DNA of 64,000 nt from Devosia aurantiaca (GTDB lineage: Bacteria; Pseudomonadota; Alphaproteobacteria; Rhizobiales; Devosiaceae): positions 1,307,001 through 1,371,000 of the forward strand of contig NZ_JAALFG010000001.1 of the NCBI RefSeq assembly GCF_011058215.1. The letters run 5' to 3'. Position 1 is the stretch's first letter. Every line of letters begins with the position of its first letter. Made by a program: the position numbers and the translations under genes. The notes under the pieces are model-generated. The model was not told the origin of the DNA. It did no database searches and saw only the letters and a program-made list of their open reading frames with translations. This document shows, in pieces, positions 18,253-27,234 of this stretch.

Positions 18253-19713
18253 TCAATGAAGCCAAGGATCCTCCACCATCGGCCATATGTTTCTCGGCGC
18301 TTTGCGGTAATCCGTTTCCGCAGGCCGGTTGGGATAGGGCTTCCCCGCCGAGCAATAAACGATTTCCGACGCGATCCTCGAGAACGAGTCGTAGAAGTGA
18401 TTGGTCGACTTGATCAGCAATACTTTGCGCTCGGTAGGCTCGACCCCCATCACCGAAAATAGGCTTGGGTCGAAGCTTTGCGCCCGGGTGGAGTTGAGGA
18501 TCACGTCGATGCCGTCAAAGCTTACCCAGGCGGCGTCGCCGAAGGGTGCAAAGCTTTCGCCGAAGCGCATTTTGGCGTTGTTGCGCAGCGCCTTGACCGT
18601 CACCACGGCGTCGACCGGATCGCCGGTCATCGGCGCCGATTTTGCGCCGAAGCGCAGCGGGATCTGCGCGCCGACGCCGGCCGCAAAACAAATCTGCACG
18701 GCGATCGGGTCCCAGATCGTTCCGACCGCTACATCCTGGACGCCGCGCCGGATCAGCTCGCCGAGGATCACCGTCGCATCTCCTGCCGTGCCGCCGCCCG
18801 GATTGTCCCAGACATCGGCGATCACCACCGGCCCGCGCGGCGCTGCGATTGCGGCGTCCACGGCGGTTTGTTCATCAACCTGGCTGACCATGAACGTGCC
18901 GCGCATGGCGAAAAGCTCGCGGCCCAGGCGCTCGGCAAGCGCCGCACCGAGGTCTGGCTGATTGTCGGTGACGGCGATGACCTTGGTGCCCATTTCCGGC
19001 ACGTCGCCGGCCATGAAACCGTGCACGACCGAGAGCGACAACAGGCCCGGCTCGCTTTGCTCGAGTGCGAACAGCCGGTCGACAAAGCCGCGCATCGGTT
19101 GCTTCGAGGTCGGGAATACATCGATCATCCGGCAATCGAAGACGCTCATCACCGGCCGCACCTCGCCCCTTAGCGTCCGTGCCGCAATATTCCAAAGATC
19201 GCGCGCCCGATCGACGAAATCGGTATGGGGAAACTCCTTGAAGTAGACAAAGAAGTCGGCCGCCGCAGCGCGCTCTCTGGTGAGGTGGCTGTGCGGATCG
19301 AGTTCCGCGCAGACCAGCACGTCTGGCCCGACGAGGGCGCGCACGCGCGTCAGGATGTCTCCCTCCGCATCGTCATAGCCCTGCGCCACCATCGCCCCAT
19401 GGAGGCCAAGGACTACGGCATCGACCGGCATTGCCGCTTCGAGCTGGCCCAGGATTTCGTCGCGCAACTCCTCATAGGTTGCCCGCGCCACCAGCCCCGC
19501 TGGATCGGCCCAGCTGGCGGTGCCCTCGATCAAGGTCCAGCCTTCTCGTGCGCAGACTTCGCGCCCCACCGTGATCGGCGCCGTGCACAATGTCGGCGTT
19601 GCCGGATGCTGGCCGGGCTTGGCATGAAGCGAGGCCTCGAAGGCGCGCTTGTCGATGGCTATAGGCGAAAACGTATTGGTCTCAGTGGCGAGGGCGGCAG
19701 TGAAAATGCGCAA
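18253..19713 (-). CDS. M81 family metallopeptidase (MlrC-like)
   Basis: MlrC-like zinc metallopeptidase of 486 residues. The family is named for the microcystin-degradation protein, but most members have unknown substrates. It begins with MRIFTAALATETNTFSPI, the typical M81 start. The mid-domain has VLGLHGAMVAQGYDDAEGD and LDPHSHLT, and the C-terminal domain begins VVIADVWDNPGGGTAGDAT. No signal peptide is seen, so it is cytosolic. It is divergent from the ridA operon across a 149-base spacer and probably works with it in one catabolic route. Confidence 0.9.
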   Translation of the reverse strand: MRIFTAALATETNTFSPIAIDKRAFEASLHAKPGQHPATPTLCTAPITVGREVCAREGWTLIEGTASWADPAGLVARATYEELRDEILGQLEAAMPVDAVVLGLHGAMVAQGYDDAEGDILTRVRALVGPDVLVCAELDPHSHLTRERAAAADFFVYFKEFPHTDFVDRARDLWNIAARTLRGEVRPVMSVFDCRMIDVFPTSKQPMRGFVDRLFALEQSEPGLLSLSVVHGFMAGDVPEMGTKVIAVTDNQPDLGAALAERLGRELFAMRGTFMVSQVDEQTAVDAAIAAPRGPVVIADVWDNPGGGTAGDATVILGELIRRGVQDVAVGTIWDPIAVQICFAAGVGAQIPLRFGAKSAPMTGDPVDAVVTVKALRNNAKMRFGESFAPFGDAAWVSFDGIDVILNSTRAQSFDPSLFSVMGVEPTERKVLLIKSTNHFYDSFSRIASEIVYCSAGKPYPNRPAETDYRKAPRNIWPMVEDPWLH

Positions 19714-19714
19714 G

Positions 19715-19735
19715 GGGCACCTTTTTCTTGTGCCC
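19715..19735. promoter_or_regulatory. Inverted repeat just upstream of the M81 gene
   Basis: GGGCAC (19715-19720) and GTGCCC (19730-19735) flank a T-rich 9-base spacer, immediately before the M81 start codon in the divergent intergenic region. It could be a regulator site or an mRNA 5' hairpin. Only the symmetry supports it. Confidence 0.35.
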
Positions 19736-19796
19736 GCACGCTACACGACGCCAGCACAAGGATCACGTAAGAAATTTTCATGTTTTGCGTGCCCAC

Positions 19797-19827
19797 TTGC
19801 CAGATATCCGGCTTTTCGCTCTACAAT
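19797..19827 (+). promoter_or_regulatory. Candidate promoter of the ridA operon
   Basis: TTGCCA (19797-19802) and TACAAT (19822-19827) resemble -35 and -10 elements with a 19-base spacer, somewhat long. They lie 36 bases before the ridA ATG in the divergent region. Weak evidence by consensus only. Confidence 0.35.
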
Positions 19828-19862
19828 GCGCCAACAAACGAAATTCACTTTCAGGAGCAGGC

Positions 19863-20246
19863 ATGCCGATCATCCGCTATGGCGCAGAAAAGTCCGGGGC
19901 AGGTGGCCAGAACCTTCCCTTTGCGCGTGCCGTCGAGGCGGGTGGCTGGCTCTATGTTTCGGGCCAGGTTCCGATGAAGGACGGCGAGATCGTCGGCACC
20001 GGCATTATCGAGCAGACCCATCTGACCATCAAAAACGTCATCGCCATTCTTGAGGAAGCCGGTTTTGGCCTCGAGCATGTCGTCCGTTGCGGTGTCTGGC
20101 TCGACGATCCGCGCGACTTCTGGAGCTTCAACGCCGTCTACAAAAGCTATTTTGGCGAGCACCCGCCGGCCCGCGCCTGCGTGCAGAGCCACATGATGGT
20201 CGACTGCAAGGTCGAGATCGATTGCGTCGCCTACAAGGGACCGTAA
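19863..20246 (+). CDS. RidA family protein (enamine/imine deaminase)
   Basis: RidA/YjgF family protein of 127 residues, which hydrolyses reactive enamine and imine intermediates released by PLP-dependent dehydratases. Family landmarks are FARAVEAGGWLYVSGQVPMK, the TIKNVIAILEEAGFGLEHVV helix and the active-site arginine in PPARACVQ. The ATG at 19863 follows AGGAG. It leads a five-gene run (RidA, SDR, PLP enzyme, amidohydrolase, isomerase-like) with gaps of at most 15 bases. The PLP enzyme two genes on is a plausible source of its substrate. Confidence 0.9.
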   Translation: MPIIRYGAEKSGAGGQNLPFARAVEAGGWLYVSGQVPMKDGEIVGTGIIEQTHLTIKNVIAILEEAGFGLEHVVRCGVWLDDPRDFWSFNAVYKSYFGEHPPARACVQSHMMVDCKVEIDCVAYKGP

Positions 20247-20247
20247 A

Positions 20248-21009
20248 ATGCATCTGGGGCTGGAAGGCAAAAGCGTTCTGATCACCGGCGCTGGCGGCGG
20301 CATCGGCCGCGCGCTGGTGCATTCATTTCATGCGGCGGGTTCCAGGATCATCGCGGCCGACCGCGAGCCGATCATCGAGCTTTCCGCGTCGCGCGAGCTG
20401 ATCTTCGACCAGTCCGATGCCGAGGCGACGCGCGCCGCGGTGCTTGCCGATATCGCGACGCATGGTGCCCCCGACGTGGTCATTGCCAATGCCGGCTTCA
20501 CCCGCGCCGAACATCTTGGCCAGCTCGATGATGCCGTTTGGCAAAGCGAAATGGCGATCAATCTCAACGGCGCCTATGCTTTGGTCGATCCGATCACCAA
20601 GGCAATGGCCGAGCGCGGCTCCGGCAGTGTCGTCTTCATCTCCTCGGTCAATGCCTTCCAGCATTTCGGCAATCCGGCCTATTCCGCCGCCAAGGCAGGC
20701 CTTATCGCCTATGCCAAGGCTATCGCCGTCGAGCTGGGCGGCCGTGGCGTGCGCGCCAATGTGGTCGCGCCCGGCTCGGTTCGCACGCCGGCCTGGGACC
20801 ATCGGCTCGAAGGCGATCCGCGCCTCCTCGACAAGGTCTTGCCGCACTATCCGCTGGGCCGCATGGTCAGCCCCGAGGAAGTCGCCAATACGACGATGTT
20901 CCTTGCTTCCGACGCCGCCTCCGGCATTACCGGCGTCACCGTGCCGGTCGATGCCGGGCTCCTTGCCGGCAATCTCCGCTTCGTCGATGAAGTGCTCAGA
21001 GCGCAATGA
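20248..21009 (+). CDS. SDR family NAD(P)-dependent oxidoreductase
   Basis: Classical short-chain dehydrogenase of 253 residues. The cofactor motif TGAGGGIGRAL is at the N-terminus, ANAG sits in the middle, and the catalytic Ser...Tyr-x-x-x-Lys is present in FISSVNAFQ and YSAAKAG. The PVDAG near the end is also typical. It starts one base after the ridA stop and overlaps the next gene by 4 bases, so all three are tightly coupled. The substrate is probably an alcohol or sugar-derived hydroxyl in the same pathway. Confidence 0.92.
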   Translation: MHLGLEGKSVLITGAGGGIGRALVHSFHAAGSRIIAADREPIIELSASRELIFDQSDAEATRAAVLADIATHGAPDVVIANAGFTRAEHLGQLDDAVWQSEMAINLNGAYALVDPITKAMAERGSGSVVFISSVNAFQHFGNPAYSAAKAGLIAYAKAIAVELGGRGVRANVVAPGSVRTPAWDHRLEGDPRLLDKVLPHYPLGRMVSPEEVANTTMFLASDAASGITGVTVPVDAGLLAGNLRFVDEVLRAQ

Positions 21010-22067
21010 CCCAGTTTACCGACCTCGATACGCCCGCCGTTCTCATCGATCTCGATCGCGCCGAAGCTAATCTCCAAAAGGCGCAGGCGGCGGCCGATGT
21101 GGCAGGCATTGCGCTGCGCCCGCATATCAAGACGCACAAGCTTCCGCTCTTTGCCAAACGCCAGGTCGAACTGGGCGCCGTCGGCATTACCGTGCAAAAG
21201 CTGGGCGAAGCCGAGGTTATGGCCGATGCCGGCCTCAACGACCTGCTCCTCACCTTCAACATCATCGGCGCCGCCAAGCGCGCCCGCCTCAAGGCGCTGC
21301 ATGACCGCATCACCATCCGCACTGTTGCCGACAGCACCGAAACGGTCGCGGGTCTGGCGGAAACCTTCGCCGATCCCGGCCACAAGCTGGGCGTGTTCGT
21401 TGAATGCGACACCGGCATGGGGCGCTGCGGCGTGCAGTCGGCGCAGGCGGCGCTCGATCTGGCGCGCATCTTAGCGAGCCACTCCGGCCTCCACTTTGCC
21501 GGGCTGATGACCTATCCCGCCGCGGGCAAATATCGCGAGGCGGCCGCGTGGATGGCGGAGGCTAAGGCCCTGTTCGAGGCGGAAGGCGTCGACCTTCCTG
21601 CCATCACCACTGGCGGCACGCCGGATATCGGCCATATGGCCGAAGCCGGTCCCGCCACTGAATACCGGCCCGGCACCTATATCTATATGGACCGCTCGCA
21701 AGTGGCCGCCGGCGCCGCAACGTTCGAGGATTGCGCGCTGACCGTTCTTGCAACGGTTGTCTCGCGACCGACCGAAAACCGCGCCATCATCGATGCGGGC
21801 TCCAAGTCGCTGACCAGCGATCTTCTCGGTCTCGTCGGCCATGGCCATGTCGTCGAGTATCCCCACGCCAAGGTTGTCGGTCTTAGCGAAGAGCACGGCA
21901 CGATCGATGTTTCCGCCTACGCGCGAAAGCCGAGGATCGGCGATGTCATCCGCATCATTCCCAATCACTGCTGTCCGGTGACCAATCTTTTCGACCACGT
22001 CCATCTCATCCGCGATGGAGCGCTGGTCGAAACGGTTCCCGTTGCGGCGCGGGGCAGGGTGGACTAG
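21006..22067 (+). CDS. D-threonine aldolase / D-serine dehydratase-like PLP enzyme (DSD1 family)
   Basis: PLP-dependent fold-type III enzyme of 353 residues (alanine racemase N-terminal barrel plus a C-terminal domain). The PLP lysine lies in LRPHIKTHK; the phosphate-binding TTGGTPDIG follows. The C-terminal IIPNHCCPV carries the His-x-Cys metal pair of this family. Members act as D-threonine aldolases, D-serine dehydratases or D-threo-3-hydroxyaspartate dehydratases. Dehydratases of this kind release imines, which fits the RidA neighbour. The precise substrate is open. Confidence 0.88.
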   Translation: MTQFTDLDTPAVLIDLDRAEANLQKAQAAADVAGIALRPHIKTHKLPLFAKRQVELGAVGITVQKLGEAEVMADAGLNDLLLTFNIIGAAKRARLKALHDRITIRTVADSTETVAGLAETFADPGHKLGVFVECDTGMGRCGVQSAQAALDLARILASHSGLHFAGLMTYPAAGKYREAAAWMAEAKALFEAEGVDLPAITTGGTPDIGHMAEAGPATEYRPGTYIYMDRSQVAAGAATFEDCALTVLATVVSRPTENRAIIDAGSKSLTSDLLGLVGHGHVVEYPHAKVVGLSEEHGTIDVSAYARKPRIGDVIRIIPNHCCPVTNLFDHVHLIRDGALVETVPVAARGRVD

Positions 22068-22076
22068 CCATAGGGG

Positions 22077-22907
22077 ATGCGCATCCTCGATACCCATCTG
22101 CACCTGATCTATCCCGACCGGTTCACCTATGAATGGATCGGCCCTGGCCACAAGCTCAACAAGCCCTGGATCGCCGAGGCCTATTTCGCCGAGGCCAGGG
22201 CGCTCGGGATCGAATCGGCGCTTCATATGGAAGTCGATGTCGCAGAAGCCGATATCGAGAGCGAAACGGCCTTTGTCGTGGGCCTTTCCGGCATCGTCGG
22301 CGCCGTCGCGGCCTGCCGCCCGGAAGACGAGGATTTTGCCGCGCTGCTGGATCGTACGCTTGCGGCCGGGGACGGCAAGGTAAAGGGCTTGCGGCGCATT
22401 CTTCATGAAGTGCCTGACGATGTCAGTCTGGCACCGATCTTTGCCGAAAACCTCAAGCGCCTCGTTCCGCTAAACCTGACCTTCGATCTATGCCTCCGTG
22501 CCGATCAGCTTCATCTGGGCGTGCGGCTGGCCAAGCTCCTGCCGGAGCTGCAATTCGTGCTCGATCATTGTGGCAATCCCGACATTGCGAGACAGGGGCT
22601 CGACCCCTGGCGCACGGCGCTGGCCGAGGTCGCGGCACTGCCCAATGTGGTCGGCAAGGTCTCGGGCCTCGTCAATCATTGCGCCCCCGGCTGGGATGCC
22701 GAAATGCTGCGTCCCTATATCGAGCACATGATCGAAAGCTTTGGCTGGGACCGCGTCATCTGGGGCTCCGACCATCCGGTTGCGACGACCACGGGCGGTA
22801 CGCTGACCAATTGGGTCAACGCGGCCCGTGCGGTCGTGGCGAAGGCCAGCGACTACGAACAGGCCGCACTCTTTCATCGCAATGCCGAGCGCATCTACCG
22901 GGTCTGA
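22077..22907 (+). CDS. Amidohydrolase family protein (metal-dependent lactonase type, COG3618-like)
   Basis: TIM-barrel amidohydrolase of 276 residues. It starts with the metal-binding DTHLHLIYPDR; mid-protein FVLDHCGNPD and the C-terminal IWGSDHPVATTTGG carry further ligands. Sugar lactonases such as L-fuconolactonase belong to this group, so hydrolysis of a lactone formed by the neighbouring dehydrogenase is a reasonable guess, not a demonstrated role. It starts 9 bases after the PLP enzyme. Confidence 0.85.
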   Translation: MRILDTHLHLIYPDRFTYEWIGPGHKLNKPWIAEAYFAEARALGIESALHMEVDVAEADIESETAFVVGLSGIVGAVAACRPEDEDFAALLDRTLAAGDGKVKGLRRILHEVPDDVSLAPIFAENLKRLVPLNLTFDLCLRADQLHLGVRLAKLLPELQFVLDHCGNPDIARQGLDPWRTALAEVAALPNVVGKVSGLVNHCAPGWDAEMLRPYIEHMIESFGWDRVIWGSDHPVATTTGGTLTNWVNAARAVVAKASDYEQAALFHRNAERIYRV

Positions 22908-22922
22908 CCCAAGGAGAACCAA

Positions 22923-23753
22923 ATGGCCGCCGCCGACAATCGCATCGCCGTCTCCACCTGGTCGCTGCACCGCCTCCTCGGCACCACCTATCCGCATGAT
23001 GTTTCGACCGATGCGGTGAGCGATGGCGAGGACACTTATGGCGAGGGCGACGAGTCTCTTTTGGGCCTGCTCTCGGTGCTGGCGAACCACGGCTACCACC
23101 GGCTCGAGATCGTTTCCTTTCACCTGCGGAGCCGCGATCCCGTCTACCTTGCCGAACTGCGCAATCAGCTCGATACGGCAAAGGTCACGCTGCAGACGCT
23201 GCTGATCGACGCGGGCGACATGGCCGATCCGGTCAATGGCCCGCGCGACACGCGCTGGATCGCCGGCTGGCTCGATGTCGCCCATCAGCTCGGCGCCGAG
23301 AATGCCCGGATCATTGCCGGCAACCAGCCGTATTCGCCCGAGGCGCTAGCCCGGTCCGTTGCGGGTTTCCGCGAACTGGTCGCCGTCAATGCCGGCTCGT
23401 CATTGCGCCTCGTTACCGAGAATTGGTTCGACCTTCTGTCGACGCCGGCGGCGGTGCATGAGTTGCTCGACCGGCTGGAGGGGCAGGTTGGCCTGCTTGC
23501 CGATTTCGGCAACTGGAAGGGCGCCGACAAATATGCGGGCTTGGCCTCGATCTTCCCGCGCGCCGAACTTTGCCACGCCAAGGCCGATTTCACCGCCGGG
23601 GCCTTGGACGAAGCAGACTACGGCCAGTGCGTTGGGATCGCCGAAGACGCAGGCTATAGGGGGCCATATACGCTGATCTTCGATGCCGATCACCCCAGCG
23701 AATGGCATAGCCTTGCCGAAGAGCGCGACTTTATCCTCAGTCGCATCGGCTGA
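22923..23753 (+). CDS. Sugar phosphate isomerase/epimerase family protein (TIM barrel)
   Basis: Xylose-isomerase-like TIM-barrel protein of 276 residues. Features include the N-terminal AVSTWSLHRLLG, the strand HRLEIVSFHL, TENWFDLL, GLLADFGNWKG and the late CHAKADF, which supply the metal ligands (Glu, Asp, His). It is the last gene of the ridA run and follows a clear AAGGAG. It probably isomerises or epimerises a sugar-like intermediate. Confidence 0.85.
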   Translation: MAAADNRIAVSTWSLHRLLGTTYPHDVSTDAVSDGEDTYGEGDESLLGLLSVLANHGYHRLEIVSFHLRSRDPVYLAELRNQLDTAKVTLQTLLIDAGDMADPVNGPRDTRWIAGWLDVAHQLGAENARIIAGNQPYSPEALARSVAGFRELVAVNAGSSLRLVTENWFDLLSTPAAVHELLDRLEGQVGLLADFGNWKGADKYAGLASIFPRAELCHAKADFTAGALDEADYGQCVGIAEDAGYRGPYTLIFDADHPSEWHSLAEERDFILSRIG

Positions 23754-23787
23754 TTTAATCGCGGCGGAAGCGATCTATTAAGGCCGA

Positions 23788-25542
23788 TTGTCCGATGATG
23801 GCGCCATGAGGAAGGCGCGGCCCAAATCTCCGGCACCTAGCGAGCACCAGACCCCCACGGTCGAGGCGCTGACGCGCGTGCTCGACTCGGCGCCGGTCGG
23901 CATGCTCGTCGCCACGACCAAGGGCGAGCTGATCTATTCCAATCGGGCGATCGAAGATCTTCTCGCGCTTCAAAACGTTTCGGAACACCCACGGAACCTG
24001 AGCGACCTTGTTCCCGCCGAGGAACAGGTCGGCCTGCGCCTCCAGTTCAGTCGCCTGGCGCGCGGCGAAGTCACAACCTATCGGGGCGAGCACCGCTTCT
24101 GTCATGCCGATGGACATCCGATCTGGGTGATGCTGGCCGCCTCCCGCTTCCCGGGCGTGACCAGCGGGGCCGACTACATCACCGTGCAGCTTACCAGCAT
24201 CGAGCTCCAGAAGCGGGCCGAGGAAGCGCTCGCTTATTCGGAGAGCCGCTGGAACTATGCGCTGGAAAGCGCGCGGCAAGGTGTGTGGGACCATGACCTG
24301 CGCCGCAACACCATGTTTTATTCGCGCATGTGGCGCATCATGCGTGGCATTTCGCCCGAAGAACAGGTCGACGGTGACCGCGCGTCGTGGCTGGCACGGG
24401 TGCATCCCGATGATCGCGACCGTCTGGTGATGGAAGCGGACCGCCAGCACCAAGGCGACAAGAAATTCGAGGCGCTCGAATACCGCGAGCAAACGCGCAA
24501 TGGCGGCTATATCTGGATCCTGAGCCGCGGTGGCCCGATCGAGTGGGACGAGCACGGCAATCCGACACGCACCGTCGGCACCGATACCGACATCACTCTC
24601 CTCAAGACGGTCGAGCAGGATCTTGCCTCCCAAAAGGAGCGGCTGCGGCTGACGCTGCAGTCCATCGCCGATGGCATGATCTCGGCCGACTCGCGTGGCC
24701 ATATCGAATTCATGAACCCCGCCGCCGAACAGCTGACCGGCTTCACCATGGCGCAAGCGCGCGGCATGGCGGTCAACCAAGTGTTCCGCATTCACAGCGA
24801 GCGGACAGGCCAAGTCATCGACTGCCCGGTCTGGTCCTGCTTCGAGAACGATCAGCCCGTCCGGGTCGATGACGACGCCATCCTCACCAATCGCGATGGT
24901 TCGGTGCGCGATGTGCGCTGCACCGCTGCTCCCGTCCGCACCGATGGCGGTTCGCGGGCCGGCGCCGTCCTTGTCTTCCAGGACGTGTCGCAGAGCCGCA
25001 TGATGCAGCGGCAGTTGGCCTATTCGGCGAGCCACGATGCCCTGAGTGGGCTGACCAACCGGGCAGCGTTCGAGCAGTCGCTGGAACGCGTCATCGCCGC
25101 GTGCCGGCATCAGGATCGAACGGCTTGCCTCGTCTATATCGATCTCGACCACTTTAAGCCCGTCAACGATACCGCGGGCCATGCAGCAGGCGACGCGCTA
25201 CTGCGGCAGGTGGCAAGCACCCTGCGCGACACGTGCCGCAGCCACGATATCGTCGCGCGCATCGGCGGGGACGAATTCGTGCTCTTGCTGGAGGGCACAT
25301 CCCTGGCCGATGGCACGCGCGTCGCCGAAAAAGCCGTGCGCGGCATTGCGGCCTTGCTGTTCAACTGGGCTGGCCGCGAATACCGGGTCGGGGCCAGCGC
25401 CGGCATCACGACGATCGGTCGGGACCCTGCCTCGCCGCTAGGTTTCATGGGCGAGGCCGACGCGGCCTGCTATGCGGCCAAGGCCGAGGGCAGGGGACGG
25501 GTCGTCGCCTTCTCCTCCATGCTTACCCGTAATAAACGCTGA
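23788..25542 (+). CDS. PAS-domain diguanylate cyclase (GGDEF)
   Basis: Cytosolic sensor of about 584 residues that makes cyclic di-GMP. Three PAS domains lie in series (about residues 26-145, 150-275 and 285-410), followed by a GGDEF domain. The active motif IGGDEFVLLL is intact, and an RxxD inhibitory site (RSHD) lies five residues before it, which predicts product feedback inhibition. No membrane segment is seen. The TTG at 23788 follows AAGG; an ATG at 23806 is the alternative. The 3' end overlaps the convergent siderophore ATPase gene by 20 bases. Confidence 0.93.
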   Translation: MSDDGAMRKARPKSPAPSEHQTPTVEALTRVLDSAPVGMLVATTKGELIYSNRAIEDLLALQNVSEHPRNLSDLVPAEEQVGLRLQFSRLARGEVTTYRGEHRFCHADGHPIWVMLAASRFPGVTSGADYITVQLTSIELQKRAEEALAYSESRWNYALESARQGVWDHDLRRNTMFYSRMWRIMRGISPEEQVDGDRASWLARVHPDDRDRLVMEADRQHQGDKKFEALEYREQTRNGGYIWILSRGGPIEWDEHGNPTRTVGTDTDITLLKTVEQDLASQKERLRLTLQSIADGMISADSRGHIEFMNPAAEQLTGFTMAQARGMAVNQVFRIHSERTGQVIDCPVWSCFENDQPVRVDDDAILTNRDGSVRDVRCTAAPVRTDGGSRAGAVLVFQDVSQSRMMQRQLAYSASHDALSGLTNRAAFEQSLERVIAACRHQDRTACLVYIDLDHFKPVNDTAGHAAGDALLRQVASTLRDTCRSHDIVARIGGDEFVLLLEGTSLADGTRVAEKAVRGIAALLFNWAGREYRVGASAGITTIGRDPASPLGFMGEADAACYAAKAEGRGRVVAFSSMLTRNKR

Positions 25543-26281
25543 TCCGCTGGCCGGCGAGCTCGTGCACGGCGATCTCCATTTCATAGATCTCGGAAAGCAC
25601 CTGCGGTTGGATCATCTCTGCCGCGGGGCCCTGCGCCGCGACGCGTCCATCCTTCATCGCGACGATATAGTCCGAATACCAGCCGGCAAAATTGATATCG
25701 TGCAGCACCAGAACCACGGTCTTGCCCAGCTCCGTCGCGGCGCGCTTCATCAGCTTCATCATGGCGCTGGCATGCTTCATGTCGAGGCTGTTGAGCGGCT
25801 CGTCGAGCAGCACGTAGTCGGTGTCCTGCGCCAGCACCATGGCGACGAATGCTCGCTGCCTCTGTCCGCCGGAGAGCTCATCGAGGAACCGCTCCGACAG
25901 GGCTGCGAGATCGAGATATCTGATCGCTCGCTCGATATGCTCCTTGTCGTCGAGCGTCAGCCGGCCCTTGGTATAGGGGTAGCGCCCGAAGGAGACGAGA
26001 TCGCGCACGGTGAGCCGGGCGGTCATGTGATTGTCCTGCCGCAGGATCGACAGGCGCCGCGCCAGCTCGTCGCTCGCGGCCTTGCTGACATCGAGACCGC
26101 CCACCGTCACTGTGCCAGCATCCATGGCCATCAGCCGGCTGACCATGGAGAGGAGGGTCGATTTGCCCGCCCCGTTGGGTCCGATGATGGAGGTAATGCC
26201 GCCCTTGGGCAGCTGCAGCGACACGCCGTCGACCACGCAGGCGGCGCCGTAGCTTTTCGAAACATTGCTGGCGACGATCAT
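25523..26281 (-). CDS. Iron-siderophore ABC transporter, ATP-binding protein
   Basis: ABC ATPase of 252 residues of the FecE/FhuC/YclP type. Walker A is IGPNGAGKSTLL, the signature DELSGGQRQRAF, Walker B YVLLDEPLNSLD, and the switch histidine VVLVLHDINFA. It energises the two permeases encoded upstream. The ATG overlaps the end of the preceding permease by 4 bases (ATGA). Operon order is binding protein, permease, permease, ATPase. Confidence 0.95.
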   Translation of the reverse strand: MIVASNVSKSYGAACVVDGVSLQLPKGGITSIIGPNGAGKSTLLSMVSRLMAMDAGTVTVGGLDVSKAASDELARRLSILRQDNHMTARLTVRDLVSFGRYPYTKGRLTLDDKEHIERAIRYLDLAALSERFLDELSGGQRQRAFVAMVLAQDTDYVLLDEPLNSLDMKHASAMMKLMKRAATELGKTVVLVLHDINFAGWYSDYIVAMKDGRVAAQGPAAEMIQPQVLSEIYEMEIAVHELAGQRISVYYG

Positions 26282-27234
26282 CGCGCGGACCTTCTGAGCA
26301 CGAGGAAAATAAAGACGGCACCGCCCAAAAATTCGATGATGATCGACAGCGCCGTGTCGAAAGCAAACACCCGCTCCAGAAGCGTCTGCCCGCCCACCAG
26401 CGCCACGATGGCCAGCAGCACGGCAGCGGGCAGCACATAGCGGTGCTTGCTCTGTCCGATCAGGCCATGGGCGAGCGTTGCGATGAGGAGGCCGAAAAAG
26501 GTGACTGGGCCCACCAGCGCCGTCGACACGGAGACAAGGATCGCCACCAGCACGAGGATGATGGCCACGGTGCGCTTGTAGTCGACGCCGAGGTTGATCG
26601 CATGCGCCCGTCCGAGCGACAGCACGTCAAAGCTGTGCATCAGCCGCCAGCCCACGACACTGACGGCAAGAACGATCACCGTGGAAATGCCGAGCAGCGT
26701 TGGATCGGTGGTCGCAAAGCTTGCAAACATCGTGTCCTGCAACACGTTGAAGGCGCCCGGATCGAGCATGCGCTGCATCAGGGCACTCATTGAACGGAAC
26801 AGGATGCCGAAGATGATGCCGACGAGCACGAGAAGGTGGAGGCTTCGCTCTTCGCCCAGGAACAGCCAGCGGAAAAGCAAGCCCGAGAAAGTCACCATGG
26901 CCAGCACTTCGACCACGAATTGCAATTGGCTATCGATCGAGGTGAGCGCCCCGACGCCGAGGAAGAAGACGGTCGATGTCTTGATCAGCATGTAGAGTGC
27001 ATCAAAGCCCATGATCGAGGGCGTCAGGATGCGGTTGTTGGTGACGGTCTGGAACAGCACCGTCGACACGGCGACCGCGTACGCCACCAGCACCAGCGAG
27101 AGCAGCTTCTTGCCGCGAAATCCGAGCACGAAGCTCCAATTGCCTTTGGCGCCCAGGGTCATGAAAAGGGCGATGGACAGCAGCGCCAGCAGGGTTAGCG
27201 CCGCAAGGACGATCAACGGTCTTGAAGGCCTCAT
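26278..27234 (-). CDS. Iron-siderophore ABC transporter permease (second)
   Basis: FecCD-type permease of 318 residues with nine to ten hydrophobic segments; YclO/FatC-like. Recognisable stretches are NNRILTPSIMGFDALY near the N-terminus, GRAHAINLGVDYKRTV and VGPVTFFGLLIATLAHGLIG. The start at 27234 is the only reasonable ATG, and it lies inside a palindromic repeat (27229-27315) that fills the gap to the preceding permease gene. No clear ribosome site precedes it. Confidence 0.93.
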   Translation of the reverse strand: MRPSRPLIVLAALTLLALLSIALFMTLGAKGNWSFVLGFRGKKLLSLVLVAYAVAVSTVLFQTVTNNRILTPSIMGFDALYMLIKTSTVFFLGVGALTSIDSQLQFVVEVLAMVTFSGLLFRWLFLGEERSLHLLVLVGIIFGILFRSMSALMQRMLDPGAFNVLQDTMFASFATTDPTLLGISTVIVLAVSVVGWRLMHSFDVLSLGRAHAINLGVDYKRTVAIILVLVAILVSVSTALVGPVTFFGLLIATLAHGLIGQSKHRYVLPAAVLLAIVALVGGQTLLERVFAFDTALSIIIEFLGGAVFIFLVLRRSAR

